Positions 1 to 8,598 of a stretch of 64,000 nt of DNA are shown here, one piece after another. Made by a program: the position numbers and the translations under genes. Source of the stretch: Roseateles chitinivorans (GTDB lineage: Bacteria; Pseudomonadota; Gammaproteobacteria; Burkholderiales; Burkholderiaceae_C); the NCBI RefSeq assembly GCF_002761755.1, contig NZ_PEOG01000023.1, positions 1 to 64,000 on the forward strand, in the 5' to 3' direction. Within the stretch, counting starts at the first letter, position 1. The number at the start of each line of letters is the position of its first letter. The notes beneath the pieces are model-generated. The model worked only from the letters and a program-made list of their open reading frames with translations, had not been told where the DNA came from and searched no databases.

Positions 1-2524
1 CGTCGACGGCGGACGGCGTCGCGATCGGCGCGCCCGGTCCGACCTGGCGCTTCATCCATTCGCTCATTTCCCAGAGCGTGTGTCCCACCGACTCGCGCGC
101 CGTGTAGCCGTGGGATTCGAAGGGCAGCGTGACATAGCGCACCGCGCCGCCGGTGCCCGCGAGCGCCTGGTACAGCCGCGCGCTCTGCATCGGGAAGGTG
201 CCGGGGTTGTTGTCCATCTCGCCGTGGATCAGCAGCAGCGGCTCCTTGAGCCGGTCGGCGTAGTTGAACGGCGAGAGCTTCTGGTAGACCTCCTGCGCCT
301 CCCAGTAGGTCCGGCGCTCGCTCTGGAAACCGAACGGCGTGAGGCTGCGGTTGTAGGCGCCACTGCGCGCGATGCCCGCCTTGAACAGCCGGGTGTGCGC
401 CAGCAGGTTGGCCGTCATGAAGGCGCCATAGCTGTGGCCGCCCACCACCATGTGGTCGCGATCGCTGACGCCCAGGTCCACCGCCTTATCGATGATCGCC
501 TGCGCGTTGGCGGTGATCTGCGCGATGAAGCTGTCGTTCACCGTCTTGGGGTCGCCCACCACCGGCATCGTCGCGTCCATCAGCACGACGTAGCCGTCGA
601 GCAGCAGCATCAGCGGGCTGGTGCCCGCGAAGACGTTGAAGCGGTTGCTGGAACCGCTGACCTGGCCCGCGGTGGAGGCGTCGGTGTACTCCAGCGGATA
701 AGCCCACACGATCGTCGGCCGGCGTTCGCCGGGCTGGTAGCCGGGCGGCTTGTACAACCAGAACGACAGCGCCACGCCGTCGTCTCGCCTGAAGCGCACG
801 AACTCGCGCTGGATCCCGCGCAGTTGCGGCGAAGGGTCCTTCACGTCCGTCAGCGGTGTCGGCTCGGCCAGCGAGGCACCGCTGCGCAGCACCACGTTGC
901 CGGGCTCGCTGGCGCTCTCCCGCACCGTCAGCACGCGGCTGCCGGTGCCGTCGAGCACCGCCAGCGGCCGCTCATAGTGCGCGGCGTCGCCGCCGTTCAC
1001 CGGGGCGCCGGACTGGAACACCCGCGACTTCTTGTTGTCCGCCAGCACCAGGCGGTCGATGAAGGGTTGGTCGCCCTCGGGACTGGCGCCGGTGCCGAAG
1101 TACCAGAGCGCGCCGTCGTCGACCCGCACGACCGCGCGGCCGGTGGGCTGCATCCGCTGCAGCGGCGTCCCCGGGTCGCGATAGCGGTCGCGCACCGAGC
1201 GCTCGATCAGCCGCTGCGCGTTCGTGCCGCCGTCCATCGTGACCAGCTCGGTCGAGGTGCGCATCTTCGCCAGGTCGACATCCTGCACCAGCGCCTGCCG
1301 CCCTCCCTCGAGGAACTCGAGCCGGCTCAACCGCTGCGCGACGCGATGCACCTCGCGCGCCTCGCCGGCATAGGGCGGATCCAGGCGCATCAGACGGTCA
1401 CGATGCGGCACGGGCACGCGGGTGTCGCCACCATCGAGCGCCTCCACCCAGTAGACGGCGTCGTCCGCGCCCGGCGACGCGAAGAAGTGACGCGGTCCCG
1501 TGATGACGCCCTCGACCGGCACGCCCTCCTTGAGCCGCGTGCGGCCGATGGGCACGACCTTGCCGTCGATGCCGCGCACCTCGGCCTGGGCGGCGAAGTC
1601 GTCCCAGCCGACCTGATAGCTGAACGGCTCCAGCAGCCGCATCGTCAGCAGCTGGCCCGGCGTGCCGAGCGCCTCGATGTGGCTGAAGAGGGCTGGCTCG
1701 CCGATCGGCCGCACGGCGCCGGTGTTCAGGTCGATGCGCGCTAGCTGCGAGCTCGCGTGATGCGCGAAGACGGCCGCCTCCTGCGCATTGCCCAGCAGGT
1801 CCTGCTGGGTGCGCTCCGGCGAGTTGCGGCCGATCGATTCCTGGATCGACGGCCCCGACGGCGCGCTGAAGACCGGCGCCGGTCCGCGCTTGGCGGGCAC
1901 CGTCAGCGCGACCAGTTCATGGTCGTTGAGCCACACGACATCGTTCTCCAGCATCGTGTGCAGCCGGAGCTTGGGCACCGCCTTGAGCTTGCCGGTCGCC
2001 ACCTCGCCCACCCACAGCTCGACCGCGCTGTCGGTACGGCGGTTCAGCAGGAAGCGCTTGCCGTCGGGCGAGAAGCGCAGCTGGTGGAAAGCGCCGCCGG
2101 CCGGCAGCGTGACGGGACGCTCGATCGCCTCGGCACCGCCCTGCAGCGGGCGCAGCGACAGCGACTCGATCACGGTGATCAGCTGCGGGCTGTCAGTCGC
2201 CGGGTCGTAGCGCAGGCCGGCATGGCGCAGCACCGGCCGGGCCAGCTCGGCGATCGTGCGGAGCTTGCGCGGCACGACGATCGCCAGCGTGCGCTGGTCG
2301 GGGGAGACCAGGTAGCTCGGCAGCGCCTTGGCATCGAGCACCGCGCGGATCGCCGGCGATGGCTGTTGGTAGACCTGCGCGAGCGTCGCGGCCGAGGTCA
2401 GCGCCGAGGTGGCGGCCGGCTCGTCCGCCGGTGCGGCGCCGGCGGTGCCGGCGGCGAACCCGCCGAACGCGGCGGCCAGGGACAGGGTGAGCGGGATCAG
2501 CGACGAGACGCGCGCTTGGGGCAT
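1..2524 (-). CDS. S9-family prolyl oligopeptidase-like serine peptidase, exported (3' end cut off)
   Basis: The frame is open from an ATG at 2524 down to the window edge, so about 841 residues are visible and only the extreme C-terminus is missing. The N-terminus (MPQARVSSLIPLTLSLAAAF) is a signal peptide, so the enzyme should act in the periplasm or outside. The C-terminal alpha/beta-hydrolase domain carries the nucleophile motif GGHSYGAF (near 415-445). The acid motif HGEMDNNPG (near 210-235) and the catalytic His in ESHGY (near 105-120) follow in the expected order. This layout, a long N-terminal propeller followed by the hydrolase, matches S9 peptidases of the glutamyl-endopeptidase/dipeptidyl-aminopeptidase type. 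An 8-bp inverted repeat (2546-2553 / 2566-2573) lies just upstream of the start. Substrate specificity cannot be read from the sequence. Confidence 0.9.
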   Translation of the reverse strand, partial: MPQARVSSLIPLTLSLAAAFGGFAAGTAGAAPADEPAATSALTSAATLAQVYQQPSPAIRAVLDAKALPSYLVSPDQRTLAIVVPRKLRTIAELARPVLRHAGLRYDPATDSPQLITVIESLSLRPLQGGAEAIERPVTLPAGGAFHQLRFSPDGKRFLLNRRTDSAVELWVGEVATGKLKAVPKLRLHTMLENDVVWLNDHELVALTVPAKRGPAPVFSAPSGPSIQESIGRNSPERTQQDLLGNAQEAAVFAHHASSQLARIDLNTGAVRPIGEPALFSHIEALGTPGQLLTMRLLEPFSYQVGWDDFAAQAEVRGIDGKVVPIGRTRLKEGVPVEGVITGPRHFFASPGADDAVYWVEALDGGDTRVPVPHRDRLMRLDPPYAGEAREVHRVAQRLSRLEFLEGGRQALVQDVDLAKMRTSTELVTMDGGTNAQRLIERSVRDRYRDPGTPLQRMQPTGRAVVRVDDGALWYFGTGASPEGDQPFIDRLVLADNKKSRVFQSGAPVNGGDAAHYERPLAVLDGTGSRVLTVRESASEPGNVVLRSGASLAEPTPLTDVKDPSPQLRGIQREFVRFRRDDGVALSFWLYKPPGYQPGERRPTIVWAYPLEYTDASTAGQVSGSSNRFNVFAGTSPLMLLLDGYVVLMDATMPVVGDPKTVNDSFIAQITANAQAIIDKAVDLGVSDRDHMVVGGHSYGAFMTANLLAHTRLFKAGIARSGAYNRSLTPFGFQSERRTYWEAQEVYQKLSPFNYADRLKEPLLLIHGEMDNNPGTFPMQSARLYQALAGTGGAVRYVTLPFESHGYTARESVGHTLWEMSEWMKRQVGPGAPIATPSAVD

Positions 2525-2638
2525 GGATCGACACCGTGAAGCGAAGGAAGGCGGCAATCTAGCAGCGCCTTCCGCCGCCGCCGGAGCGCGTCCCTCGGGG
2601 TGATCCCGAGGTTTCAGGCCCGATCGCTCACAGCCGAA

Positions 2639-3958
2639 TCACGCAGCGAACAAACGCGCGGCATGGAGCCCGAGTCCGGTGGCGACGGAGGCGAAACGGT
2701 CGCCGCGCACCGGCCGGGCGGCAGGGAAATCGGCGGCGATGCGATCCGCCAGCACCGTCAGGCCGGTCGAGCCGCCGGTGAAGTACAGCGCGTCGACGTC
2801 CGAGGGCTTCAGCCCCGCCCGCTCGACGGTCTCGCGACCCGCCTGGGCGATGCGCTCGATGTCGTCGCGCAGCGCGCTCATCGCGGCGCCCTCCGACAGC
2901 GTGACCGACAGGCCGGACTCGATCAGCCCGAGGTCGATCATGCAGTCGCCGCCGGCCGCGACCTCGATCTTGGCCTCCTCGGCCCGGTGGGCGAGTTCGT
3001 GGCCCAGGCGCTCCTCCAGCACCGTCATCAGGCGCTGGTGATGGCGCGGATCGCCGTAGAAGCCCTTCATGTTGCGCAGCTCGATCACCCGCTGCGGGCT
3101 GTAGCAGGTGTTGATCAGGTGCCAGGTGGCGAGGTCGAAGTAGACGCCGCTGGGCACCTCGCGCGGCGTCTGGCCCGGCTTGGCGGGACCGAGGGCGCGG
3201 TAGCCGAATTCGCGCAGGATGCCGGTCAGCTCGATGTGCCGGTCGAAATCGGTGCCGGCGATATGGACGCCGTGGTTGGCGAGGATGTCCTCGCGGCGGT
3301 CCAGGCGCTGGATGCGCTCGGGTCCGACGCGCACCAGCGAGAAGTCGGAGGTGCCGCCGCCGATGTCGGCGACCAGCACCAGCTGCTCGCGATCGGCCTG
3401 CTGTTCGAAGTCGAAGGCCGCGGCGATCGGCTCGAACTGGAAGTGCACGTCCTCGAAGCCGACCGCCCGCGCCGCCGCGGCCAGCGAGGCCTGCGCGGCG
3501 GCGTCGCGCTCCGGCTCGCCGTCGACGAAGTAGACCGGACGGCCCAGCACCACGCGGCGCGGCTCATGCCCGTCGCGCGCCGCCTGCCGGCGCAGGCGCT
3601 TCAGGTAGCCGGCGAGCATGTCGGCGTACTTCACGCCGCGTCCGCCGCCGACATCGGTGACCTGGTCGATCAGGCTGGAGCCGAGGATGCTCTTCATCGA
3701 GCGCATCAGCCGCCCGTCGACGCCTTCCTCGTAGGCGGCCATCGCCGCGCGGCCGAAGGCACGCGGCGGGCCGTCGGCATCGTGGCGGCCTTCGGCGTAA
3801 TAGAAGACGGCCGTCGGCATCGTGACCTTGTCGTCTTCCAGCGGCACCAGGCGCATGGCACCGGGACGCGCCGCGTCGGGCACGGCCACGGCCGAATTGG
3901 AGGTGCCGAAGTCGATGGCGCAGAAGTCGCGCGGCAGGTCGGTGGACGGGGAGGACAT
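2639..3958 (-). CDS. Hsp70-family (YegD-like) actin-fold ATPase
   Basis: 439 residues. The phosphate-1 loop IDFGTSNSAVAV near residue 14, the phosphate-2 region VADIGGGTSDFSL in the middle and the adenosine-type motif YFTGGSTG near the C-terminus are the three nucleotide-binding signatures of the actin/Hsp70 fold. The protein ends soon after the ATPase domain, so it lacks the substrate-binding domain of DnaK. That is the architecture of E. coli YegD, a putative chaperone of unknown client. It starts at an ATG at 3958 and is separated from the next upstream gene on the same strand by a terminator hairpin, so it is probably transcribed alone. The biological role is not known for the family. Confidence 0.88.
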   Translation of the reverse strand: MSSPSTDLPRDFCAIDFGTSNSAVAVPDAARPGAMRLVPLEDDKVTMPTAVFYYAEGRHDADGPPRAFGRAAMAAYEEGVDGRLMRSMKSILGSSLIDQVTDVGGGRGVKYADMLAGYLKRLRRQAARDGHEPRRVVLGRPVYFVDGEPERDAAAQASLAAAARAVGFEDVHFQFEPIAAAFDFEQQADREQLVLVADIGGGTSDFSLVRVGPERIQRLDRREDILANHGVHIAGTDFDRHIELTGILREFGYRALGPAKPGQTPREVPSGVYFDLATWHLINTCYSPQRVIELRNMKGFYGDPRHHQRLMTVLEERLGHELAHRAEEAKIEVAAGGDCMIDLGLIESGLSVTLSEGAAMSALRDDIERIAQAGRETVERAGLKPSDVDALYFTGGSTGLTVLADRIAADFPAARPVRGDRFASVATGLGLHAARLFAA

Positions 3959-3979
3959 GGCGCGGCGGTCGGAAATGCG

Positions 3980-4012
3980 AAAAGGGCGCGGATTCTAGCC
4001 GCGCCCTTTTTC
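3980..4012 (-). terminator. Rho-independent terminator after dadA
   Basis: A perfect 12-bp stem (3980-3991 with 3999-4010) encloses a 7-base loop. It carries an A-run on the left and a T-run on the right, so it can work in either direction. It lies between the dadA stop (4085) and the start of the Hsp70-like gene (3958), both on the minus strand, and most likely ends dadA transcription. Confidence 0.8.
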
Positions 4013-4084
4013 CGGGTCCCGTCGTGCCGATGACGCCGGCAGGGGCTCCGCCGGATCAGGCGGGGCGCTCAGGCGCTCAGGCGC

Positions 4085-5398
4085 TCAGGCGGTCTGGAGG
4101 CTGCGCACCGCGCGCGCCGGCAGCGCGTCGCCGTAGAAGCCGAAATCCAGGTCCGGGCGCTTGCCGCTCATCAGCTCGGCCAGCGCGCGGCCGGAGCCGG
4201 CGCCGTGCGTCCAGCCCAGCGTGCCGTGGCCGGCGTTGATCCACAGGTTGGAGGCCTTCTGGCTGCGTCCGATGTAGGGCACGTTGGTCGGCGTGCTGGG
4301 GCGCAGGCCGGTCCAGTAGTTCGGCTCGGACAGGTCGGCCACGCCGGGGAAGAGCTCCTCGTAGCGACGCACCAGCGACTCGCAGCGGACCTTGGAGGTC
4401 GGGCTGTCGAGGCTGGTGTCCAGGCCCACCAGCTCGGCGGTGCCGGCGATGCGGACGAAGTCGCCCAGGCGCGAGATCGCGATCTTGCGCGCATCGTCCA
4501 GCAGGCTGACGGTGCTGGCCTGCTCCGGCCGCTTCAACCGCAGCGTGGCCGAGTAGCCCTTGGCCGGATAGATGTTGAGGTGCTCGCCCAGCGCCTTGGT
4601 CAGGCCCGGCGCGTAGGAGGCCAGCGCGACGACGTAGGCATCGCCCTTGAGCCATTGCGTCTGGCCGGTCTCGCGGGACTGGATCTGCACGCCGGCGACT
4701 TCGCTGCCTTGCGGCTGCAGCGTCACGATGTCGTGGTTCCACAGGAACTGCGCGCCGCGGCGCTCTGCCAGCTTGGCCAGCGCCTGGGTGAAGACGCGTG
4801 CATCGCCGGATTCGTCGCTCGGCGTGTAGGTGCCGCCGAAGACCGCGTGTTGCGCGGAGCGCAGCGCCGGCTCGATCGCGAGGACCTCGTCACGGCTCAG
4901 CACCCGGCGGTCGACACCGTGACGGCGCATGATCTCCGCGCCCTGCGCGCCAGCCTCGAAGTCGGCCTCGCTGCCGAAGAAGTGGAGGATGCCCTTCTGC
5001 AGGCGGTTGTACTGGATGCCGGTCTCGGCGACGAGCGCCTGCAGCGACTCGTGGCTGTAGCGGCCCAGGCGCACCAGCTGCTCGACATTGCGCTCGAACG
5101 CGGCCGTCGTGCACTGGCCCAGGAAGGACAGGCCCCAGCGCCATTGCGCCGGATCCAGCCGCGGGCGGAACAGCAGCGGGGCGTCGTCCTTCAGCAGCCA
5201 CTTGGCGACCTTGAACGGCGCACCGGCATTGGCCCAGGGCTCGCAGAAGCAGACCGAGATCTGCGCGCCGTTGGCGAAGCTGGTTTCCAGCGCCGCATCG
5301 GGCTGGCGGTCGACGACGACGACATCGTGACCCTGGTCCAGCAGGTACCAGGCGGTGTGGATGCCGATGATGCCGGCGCCGAGGACGATGACCTTCAT
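4085..5398 (-). CDS. dadA: D-amino acid dehydrogenase small subunit
   Basis: 437 residues, the usual DadA length. The N-terminus VIVLGAGIIGIHTAWYL is a GxGxxG dinucleotide-binding motif for FAD, followed by the acidic end of the Rossmann strand (VVVVDRQ). The C-terminal FAD-contact region reads GLRPSTPTNVPYIG and GHGTLGWTHGAGSG, which is typical of DadA. The family oxidatively deaminates D-amino acids, mainly D-alanine, to 2-oxo acids and ammonia at the cytoplasmic membrane, feeding electrons to the respiratory chain. The next gene upstream on the same strand is the argO-type exporter, 54 bp away, so the two may be cotranscribed. No alanine racemase (dadX) is next to it here. Confidence 0.93.
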   Translation of the reverse strand: MKVIVLGAGIIGIHTAWYLLDQGHDVVVVDRQPDAALETSFANGAQISVCFCEPWANAGAPFKVAKWLLKDDAPLLFRPRLDPAQWRWGLSFLGQCTTAAFERNVEQLVRLGRYSHESLQALVAETGIQYNRLQKGILHFFGSEADFEAGAQGAEIMRRHGVDRRVLSRDEVLAIEPALRSAQHAVFGGTYTPSDESGDARVFTQALAKLAERRGAQFLWNHDIVTLQPQGSEVAGVQIQSRETGQTQWLKGDAYVVALASYAPGLTKALGEHLNIYPAKGYSATLRLKRPEQASTVSLLDDARKIAISRLGDFVRIAGTAELVGLDTSLDSPTSKVRCESLVRRYEELFPGVADLSEPNYWTGLRPSTPTNVPYIGRSQKASNLWINAGHGTLGWTHGAGSGRALAELMSGKRPDLDFGFYGDALPARAVRSLQTA

Positions 5399-5452
5399 GG
5401 GAGAGCTCCAGGTGAACTTGTGGTTCCGCTTCGATGCAGCGTGGGGCGGGCT

Positions 5453-6073
5453 TCAGGCCAGCGGGCGCAGGATCAGCTGCAGTCCCAGGATGGCCATCAC
5501 GAGGGCGATCAAGGCATCGATGCTGCGCCAGACCGCCGGGCGGCGCAACGGCACCGCCACCGCCGCCGCGCCGAAGCCCAGCAGCGAGAACCACATCCAG
5601 GACGCCACCGAGGCGCCCGCAGCGAAAGGGAGTTGCATGCCGGCCGGCTGCTGCGCGCCGACGGTCCCCAGCAGCACGACGGTGTCCAGGTAGACGTGGG
5701 GATTCAGGTAGGTCATCGCCAGCGTGCTGCCCAGCACCGAGGTCAGCGAGGCACCGCCCACCTGCGCCTGCAGGCCGGCCTGCGGCGACATCGCCCGCAG
5801 CGCGGCCTTGAGGCCGTAAGCCAGGAGGAAGGCCGCACCGCCCCAACGAAACACTTCCATCAGCAGCGGGCTCGCGGCGATCAGCCGTCCCAGCCCGAAC
5901 ACGCCCAGCCAGATCAGCAGCATGTCCGACAGCGCGCACACCAGCACGACCGGCGCCACATGCTGGCGCATCAGGCCCTGCCGGAGCACCAGCGCGTTCT
6001 GCGCGCCGATCGCGACGATCAGACCGGCTCCGGTGAGCCAGCCTTGCAACAGGGCTGCGCTGGGGGACGACAT
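5453..6073 (-). CDS. argO: LysE/ArgO-family amino acid exporter
   Basis: 206 residues when started at the ATG at 6073 (MSSPSAALLQGW). An upstream ATG at 6181 would add a Pro/Arg-rich tail unlike the family. The protein has about six hydrophobic segments. The family signature GLIVAIGAQNALVLRQGL is in the first helix, and AMTYLNPHVYLDTVVLLG is in the middle, the conserved LNPH motif of LysE/ArgO proteins. These export basic amino acids (arginine, lysine) and relieve intracellular excess. The gene is divergent from an argP-type LysR regulator, the standard arrangement, with a dyad operator between them. The symbol follows that context; substrate was not tested. Confidence 0.9.
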   Translation of the reverse strand: MSSPSAALLQGWLTGAGLIVAIGAQNALVLRQGLMRQHVAPVVLVCALSDMLLIWLGVFGLGRLIAASPLLMEVFRWGGAAFLLAYGLKAALRAMSPQAGLQAQVGGASLTSVLGSTLAMTYLNPHVYLDTVVLLGTVGAQQPAGMQLPFAAGASVASWMWFSLLGFGAAAVAVPLRRPAVWRSIDALIALVMAILGLQLILRPLA

Positions 6074-6209
6074 CGGCGGCGGCAGAAAAGGGAGGTGGGC
6101 GGGGGATGGGGCGCGTGTTTCCACCCGCTCGGGGGCCGGGCGGGCTGAGCAGCGGATTGTGGTGAGCCACCCTGATTCCATGAAGCGGGATTAATATCTC
6201 AGCGAGTAC

Positions 6210-6224
6210 ATTAGGACTGCTAAT
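6210..6224. promoter_or_regulatory. Candidate ArgP operator between argO and argP
   Basis: The dyad ATTAG-N5-CTAAT contains the T-N11-A pattern (T at 6211, A at 6223) typical of LysR-family binding sites. It lies in an A/T-rich patch 23 bp upstream of the argP start. It is in the shared argO/argP promoter region, where ArgP would be expected to bind. Confidence 0.5.
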
Positions 6225-6246
6225 AGAAGCAGTCGGAGATTCCGCC

Positions 6247-7209
6247 ATGAAGGATCTGGACGCCGCCGGCCTGGACTGCCTGGCCGCGCTCGCTGACGAG
6301 CGCAGCTTCGAGCGCGCCGCGGAGACGCTGGCGATCACACAGAGCGCCGTCTCGCAGCGGCTGCGCAATCTTGAAGCGCAGGTGGGCCAGTTGCTCGTCG
6401 TCCGATCCCGGCCGCTGCGGCTGACCGAGCCCGGCAAGCGCCTGCTGCGCTACGCGCGCCAGCTGGCGGCGCTGCGCTCGGACGTCGTCCGGGAACTGGG
6501 CGTGCAGTCGGCCCAGGCGGAGCGGCTGCCGATCGCGGTGAACGCCGACAGCCTTGCGACCTGGGTGCTGCCGGCGCTCGACCCGCTGGTGCAGCGCGGC
6601 CTGCGGGAGGGCTTCGGACTAGAGCTGGTCGTCGACGACCAGGACTTCACCCACGACTGGCTGCGCCAGGGCGAGGTGCTGGGCTGTGTCACGACCGTGC
6701 CGCAGGCGCTGCGCGGCTGCATCGCGCAGCCGCTGGGCGTGATGCGCTACATCGCCATCGCCAGCCCGGACTTCGCCGCGCGGATGCTGCCCCATGGACT
6801 GGGGGCGGCCAACTTCGCGCAGGTGCCCTTCCTGGTCTTCAACCGCAAGGACGACGCGCAGCAGCAATGGGTCCGTCAGGCGATGGGCCTGCGCTCGGCC
6901 AGGCTGAACGCGCGCTATGTGCCGTCCAGCGAGGGCTATGTGAACGCGGTGCGGATGGGCTGGGGGGTCGGCGTCGCGCCGGAACTGCAGGTGCGGCCGC
7001 TGCTGGCGAGCGGCGAACTGGTGGCGTTGCGGCCAGAGGTGCAGGTGGCGGTCGCGCTGTACTGGCACCAGTGGAAGCTGGGCGGAGAAACGGCGGCCGG
7101 GGGGGAGCAGCAGCGCGTGGCCCCTGAAGGAGGGACACCGCCGGCATTGCTGGACCAGATCGGCGAGGCGCTGGCTCGGGGCGCGCGGGAGGCGTTGACG
7201 CCCGCCTGA
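6247..7209 (+). CDS. argP: LysR-family regulator ArgP (IciA-type)
   Basis: 320 residues. The N-terminal winged helix-turn-helix spans about residues 5-65 (SFERAAETLAITQSAVSQRL), followed by a periplasmic-binding-like effector domain. The opening and the strings LYWHQWKL and VPSSEGYVNAV resemble ArgP, which senses lysine/arginine and activates the exporter gene argO. The divergent neighbour is that exporter. A good ribosome-binding site (GGAGAT) precedes the ATG. Oddity: right after LYWHQWKL there is a Gly/Glu/Gln-rich stretch of about 20 residues before the final helix that typical ArgP proteins do not have. Confidence 0.9.
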   Translation: MKDLDAAGLDCLAALADERSFERAAETLAITQSAVSQRLRNLEAQVGQLLVVRSRPLRLTEPGKRLLRYARQLAALRSDVVRELGVQSAQAERLPIAVNADSLATWVLPALDPLVQRGLREGFGLELVVDDQDFTHDWLRQGEVLGCVTTVPQALRGCIAQPLGVMRYIAIASPDFAARMLPHGLGAANFAQVPFLVFNRKDDAQQQWVRQAMGLRSARLNARYVPSSEGYVNAVRMGWGVGVAPELQVRPLLASGELVALRPEVQVAVALYWHQWKLGGETAAGGEQQRVAPEGGTPPALLDQIGEALARGAREALTPA

Positions 7210-7240
7210 GGTCGGCGGGACGGTCCGGGATGGCGGCGCG

Positions 7241-7453
7241 TCAGCGCTTGACGGCGGCCAGCTGGATCTTGACTTGCGGCTGGTGCGGGGCGGCCAGGAC
7301 GGCGGAGGCAGGCGCGGCGCCTTGCTGGGCCAGGCGCAGGCGGAAACCGCCACGCTCGTGCTTGTCCTGGACGGAACTCGCCAGCCACGCCGAGGTCAGC
7401 ACGACGCTGCTGACAATGGCCCAGGTCATCGACTTGTGAATCAACGGGGACAT
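7241..7453 (-). CDS. Small single-pass membrane protein, function unknown
   Basis: 70 residues. A hydrophobic segment at about residues 9-27 (MTWAIVSSVVLTSAWLA) is followed by a basic, Gln/Ala-rich tail. Codon use is strongly G/C-biased in third positions like the neighbouring genes, which argues that the frame is real. No clear Shine-Dalgarno sequence is visible. A plausible -10 element (minus-strand TATGCT at 7494-7499) overlaps the end of a GC palindrome upstream. It is convergent with argP. I do not recognise a family. Confidence 0.6.
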   Translation of the reverse strand: MSPLIHKSMTWAIVSSVVLTSAWLASSVQDKHERGGFRLRLAQQGAAPASAVLAAPHQPQVKIQLAAVKR

Positions 7454-7493
7454 GAGGGGGGCCAGGTGGCGGACGTATTAGGGAAGGCCCGGA

Positions 7494-7520
7494 GCATAGT
7501 CACCCCCGATTGAGGGGGGG
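7494..7520 (-). promoter_or_regulatory. Promoter with C5/G5 palindrome for the 70-residue protein gene
   Basis: On the minus strand a CCCCC-N6-GGGGG dyad (7503-7518) overlaps the position expected for the -35 element. The -10-like TATGCT lies at 7494-7499. The rest of 7521-7725 shows only another imperfect dyad (CACC...GGTG near 7524-7540) and no gene. Confidence 0.35.
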
Positions 7521-7725
7521 ATCACACCTAAGTGGGGTGCGTGGTTATTCCGCCTCAGCTGTGGCGGGCTCACCCCAATCTGTGTGTATTTGTGAACACG
7601 ATTCCGGAGCACCCGCGATCTGGGGATTCTCCTGAAGACGAAGGCGCGCAAACTGTGGCTCATCGCGCGGCGCCCCATCGGTCCCGCGCGGCGGATACAC
7701 CCCGTGCTTTCCGACGAGGTCCATC

Positions 7726-7947
7726 ATGCGCATCACCTCCGCCCTGAGCCTTTTCCGTCGCCCCAGTGCCGCCGCGCGCGAGCCGGAACCGGCCGACATG
7801 GGGACCGCGTTCGGCATGGAAGCGAGCTTCGGCGACGACAGCGAGTACGAGGACTTCCGGCGCAGCGACTACGGCCTGGAGTCCGAGGCCGCCCCACCGG
7901 CGACGATCACCTCGCCGCTGTCCTGGATGGCGGCTCGCCGCGGATGA
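7726..7947 (+). CDS. Small acidic protein, function unknown
   Basis: 73 residues. A short basic N-terminus (MRITSALSLFRRPSAAAREP) is followed by an acidic Asp/Glu/Tyr-rich middle (GDDSEYEDFRRSDYGLESE). The start ATG has a GAGG ribosome-binding site 9-10 bases upstream, codon use matches real genes, and a strong terminator follows 6 bp after the stop. No signal peptide or membrane segment is evident. I do not recognise a family; it is probably a lineage-restricted small protein transcribed alone. Confidence 0.62.
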   Translation: MRITSALSLFRRPSAAAREPEPADMGTAFGMEASFGDDSEYEDFRRSDYGLESEAAPPATITSPLSWMAARRG

Positions 7948-7953
7948 ATCGAC

Positions 7954-7978
7954 AAGGCGCCCTGATGGGCGCCTTTTT
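7954..7978. terminator. Bidirectional Rho-independent terminator
   Basis: The stem AAGGCGCCC / GGGCGCCTT (7954-7962 with 7967-7975) has a TGAT tetraloop and is followed by a run of five T. It sits between the 73-residue protein gene (+) and the universal stress protein gene (-), whose 3' ends face each other, and can serve both. Confidence 0.85.
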
Positions 7979-7995
7979 CGTTGCCCGAGGCCGCG

Positions 7996-8418
7996 TCAGC
8001 GGATGAGCAGCACCGGCACGTCGCTGTGCGCCATCACCTTGGTGGCGACCGAGCCCAGCACCAGCTTGCCCAGCGCCGTGTGGCCGTGCGAACCCATCAT
8101 CAGCAGGTCGAAGCGACCCTTTTCGGCCACGGCCGTGATCGCATCCGACGCGTGACCGGTCTTGACCACGTACTGCGCCTTGATGCCGCGCTTGTCCATG
8201 AACGCACGGATCGGCTTGAGCACCTTCTCCGCCTCTTCCTGGTAGTAGTCGGCGAGCACGGCCTTGTCGAGCACCGCGGCCGCGCGGGGCGGCACGCCGG
8301 CGACCACGTGCACCACCGTGTAGTCGTGGGCGCCACCCAGCCATTCGTCGTGGGCGGAGAGGTAGGCCAGCATGCGCTTGGAGTAGGTGCTGCCATCGAC
8401 GGCGACCAGGATCTTCAT
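7996..8418 (-). CDS. Universal stress protein (UspA family)
   Basis: 140 residues from the ATG at 8418 (MKILVAVDGSTYS), which has an AGGGA ribosome-binding site. A farther upstream ATG would add an unrelated Arg-rich extension. The C-terminal ATP-binding signature GSHGHTALGKLVLGSVATKV (G-2x-G-9x-G-S/T) is intact, so this is an ATP-binding UspA-type protein rather than the non-binding type. Such proteins accumulate under starvation or oxidative stress; the molecular action is poorly defined. It is transcribed alone, with a terminator immediately downstream. Confidence 0.93.
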   Translation of the reverse strand: MKILVAVDGSTYSKRMLAYLSAHDEWLGGAHDYTVVHVVAGVPPRAAAVLDKAVLADYYQEEAEKVLKPIRAFMDKRGIKAQYVVKTGHASDAITAVAEKGRFDLLMMGSHGHTALGKLVLGSVATKVMAHSDVPVLLIR

Positions 8419-8598
8419 GGTTGTGTCCCTCACTGTCGGCCGACGACCGGCCGCGGGGCAGTGTGGCACAGAGCGTGCTCCGGAAAGCCGCACCCTTGGC
8501 ACAGGCCGCAGCTGAATTGACGTTGGACAATGTGGGCTCCCCGGCCGGTCGCGAGGCGCCCGAGCCGCGCCTCAGGACCCTTCATCCGCCGACCCGCC

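Noticed and set aside
80..1744. A 554-codon plus-strand open frame
   Set aside because: It is antisense to the S9 peptidase, has Arg/His/Val-rich composition without domains, and is the usual mirror frame of a high-GC gene.
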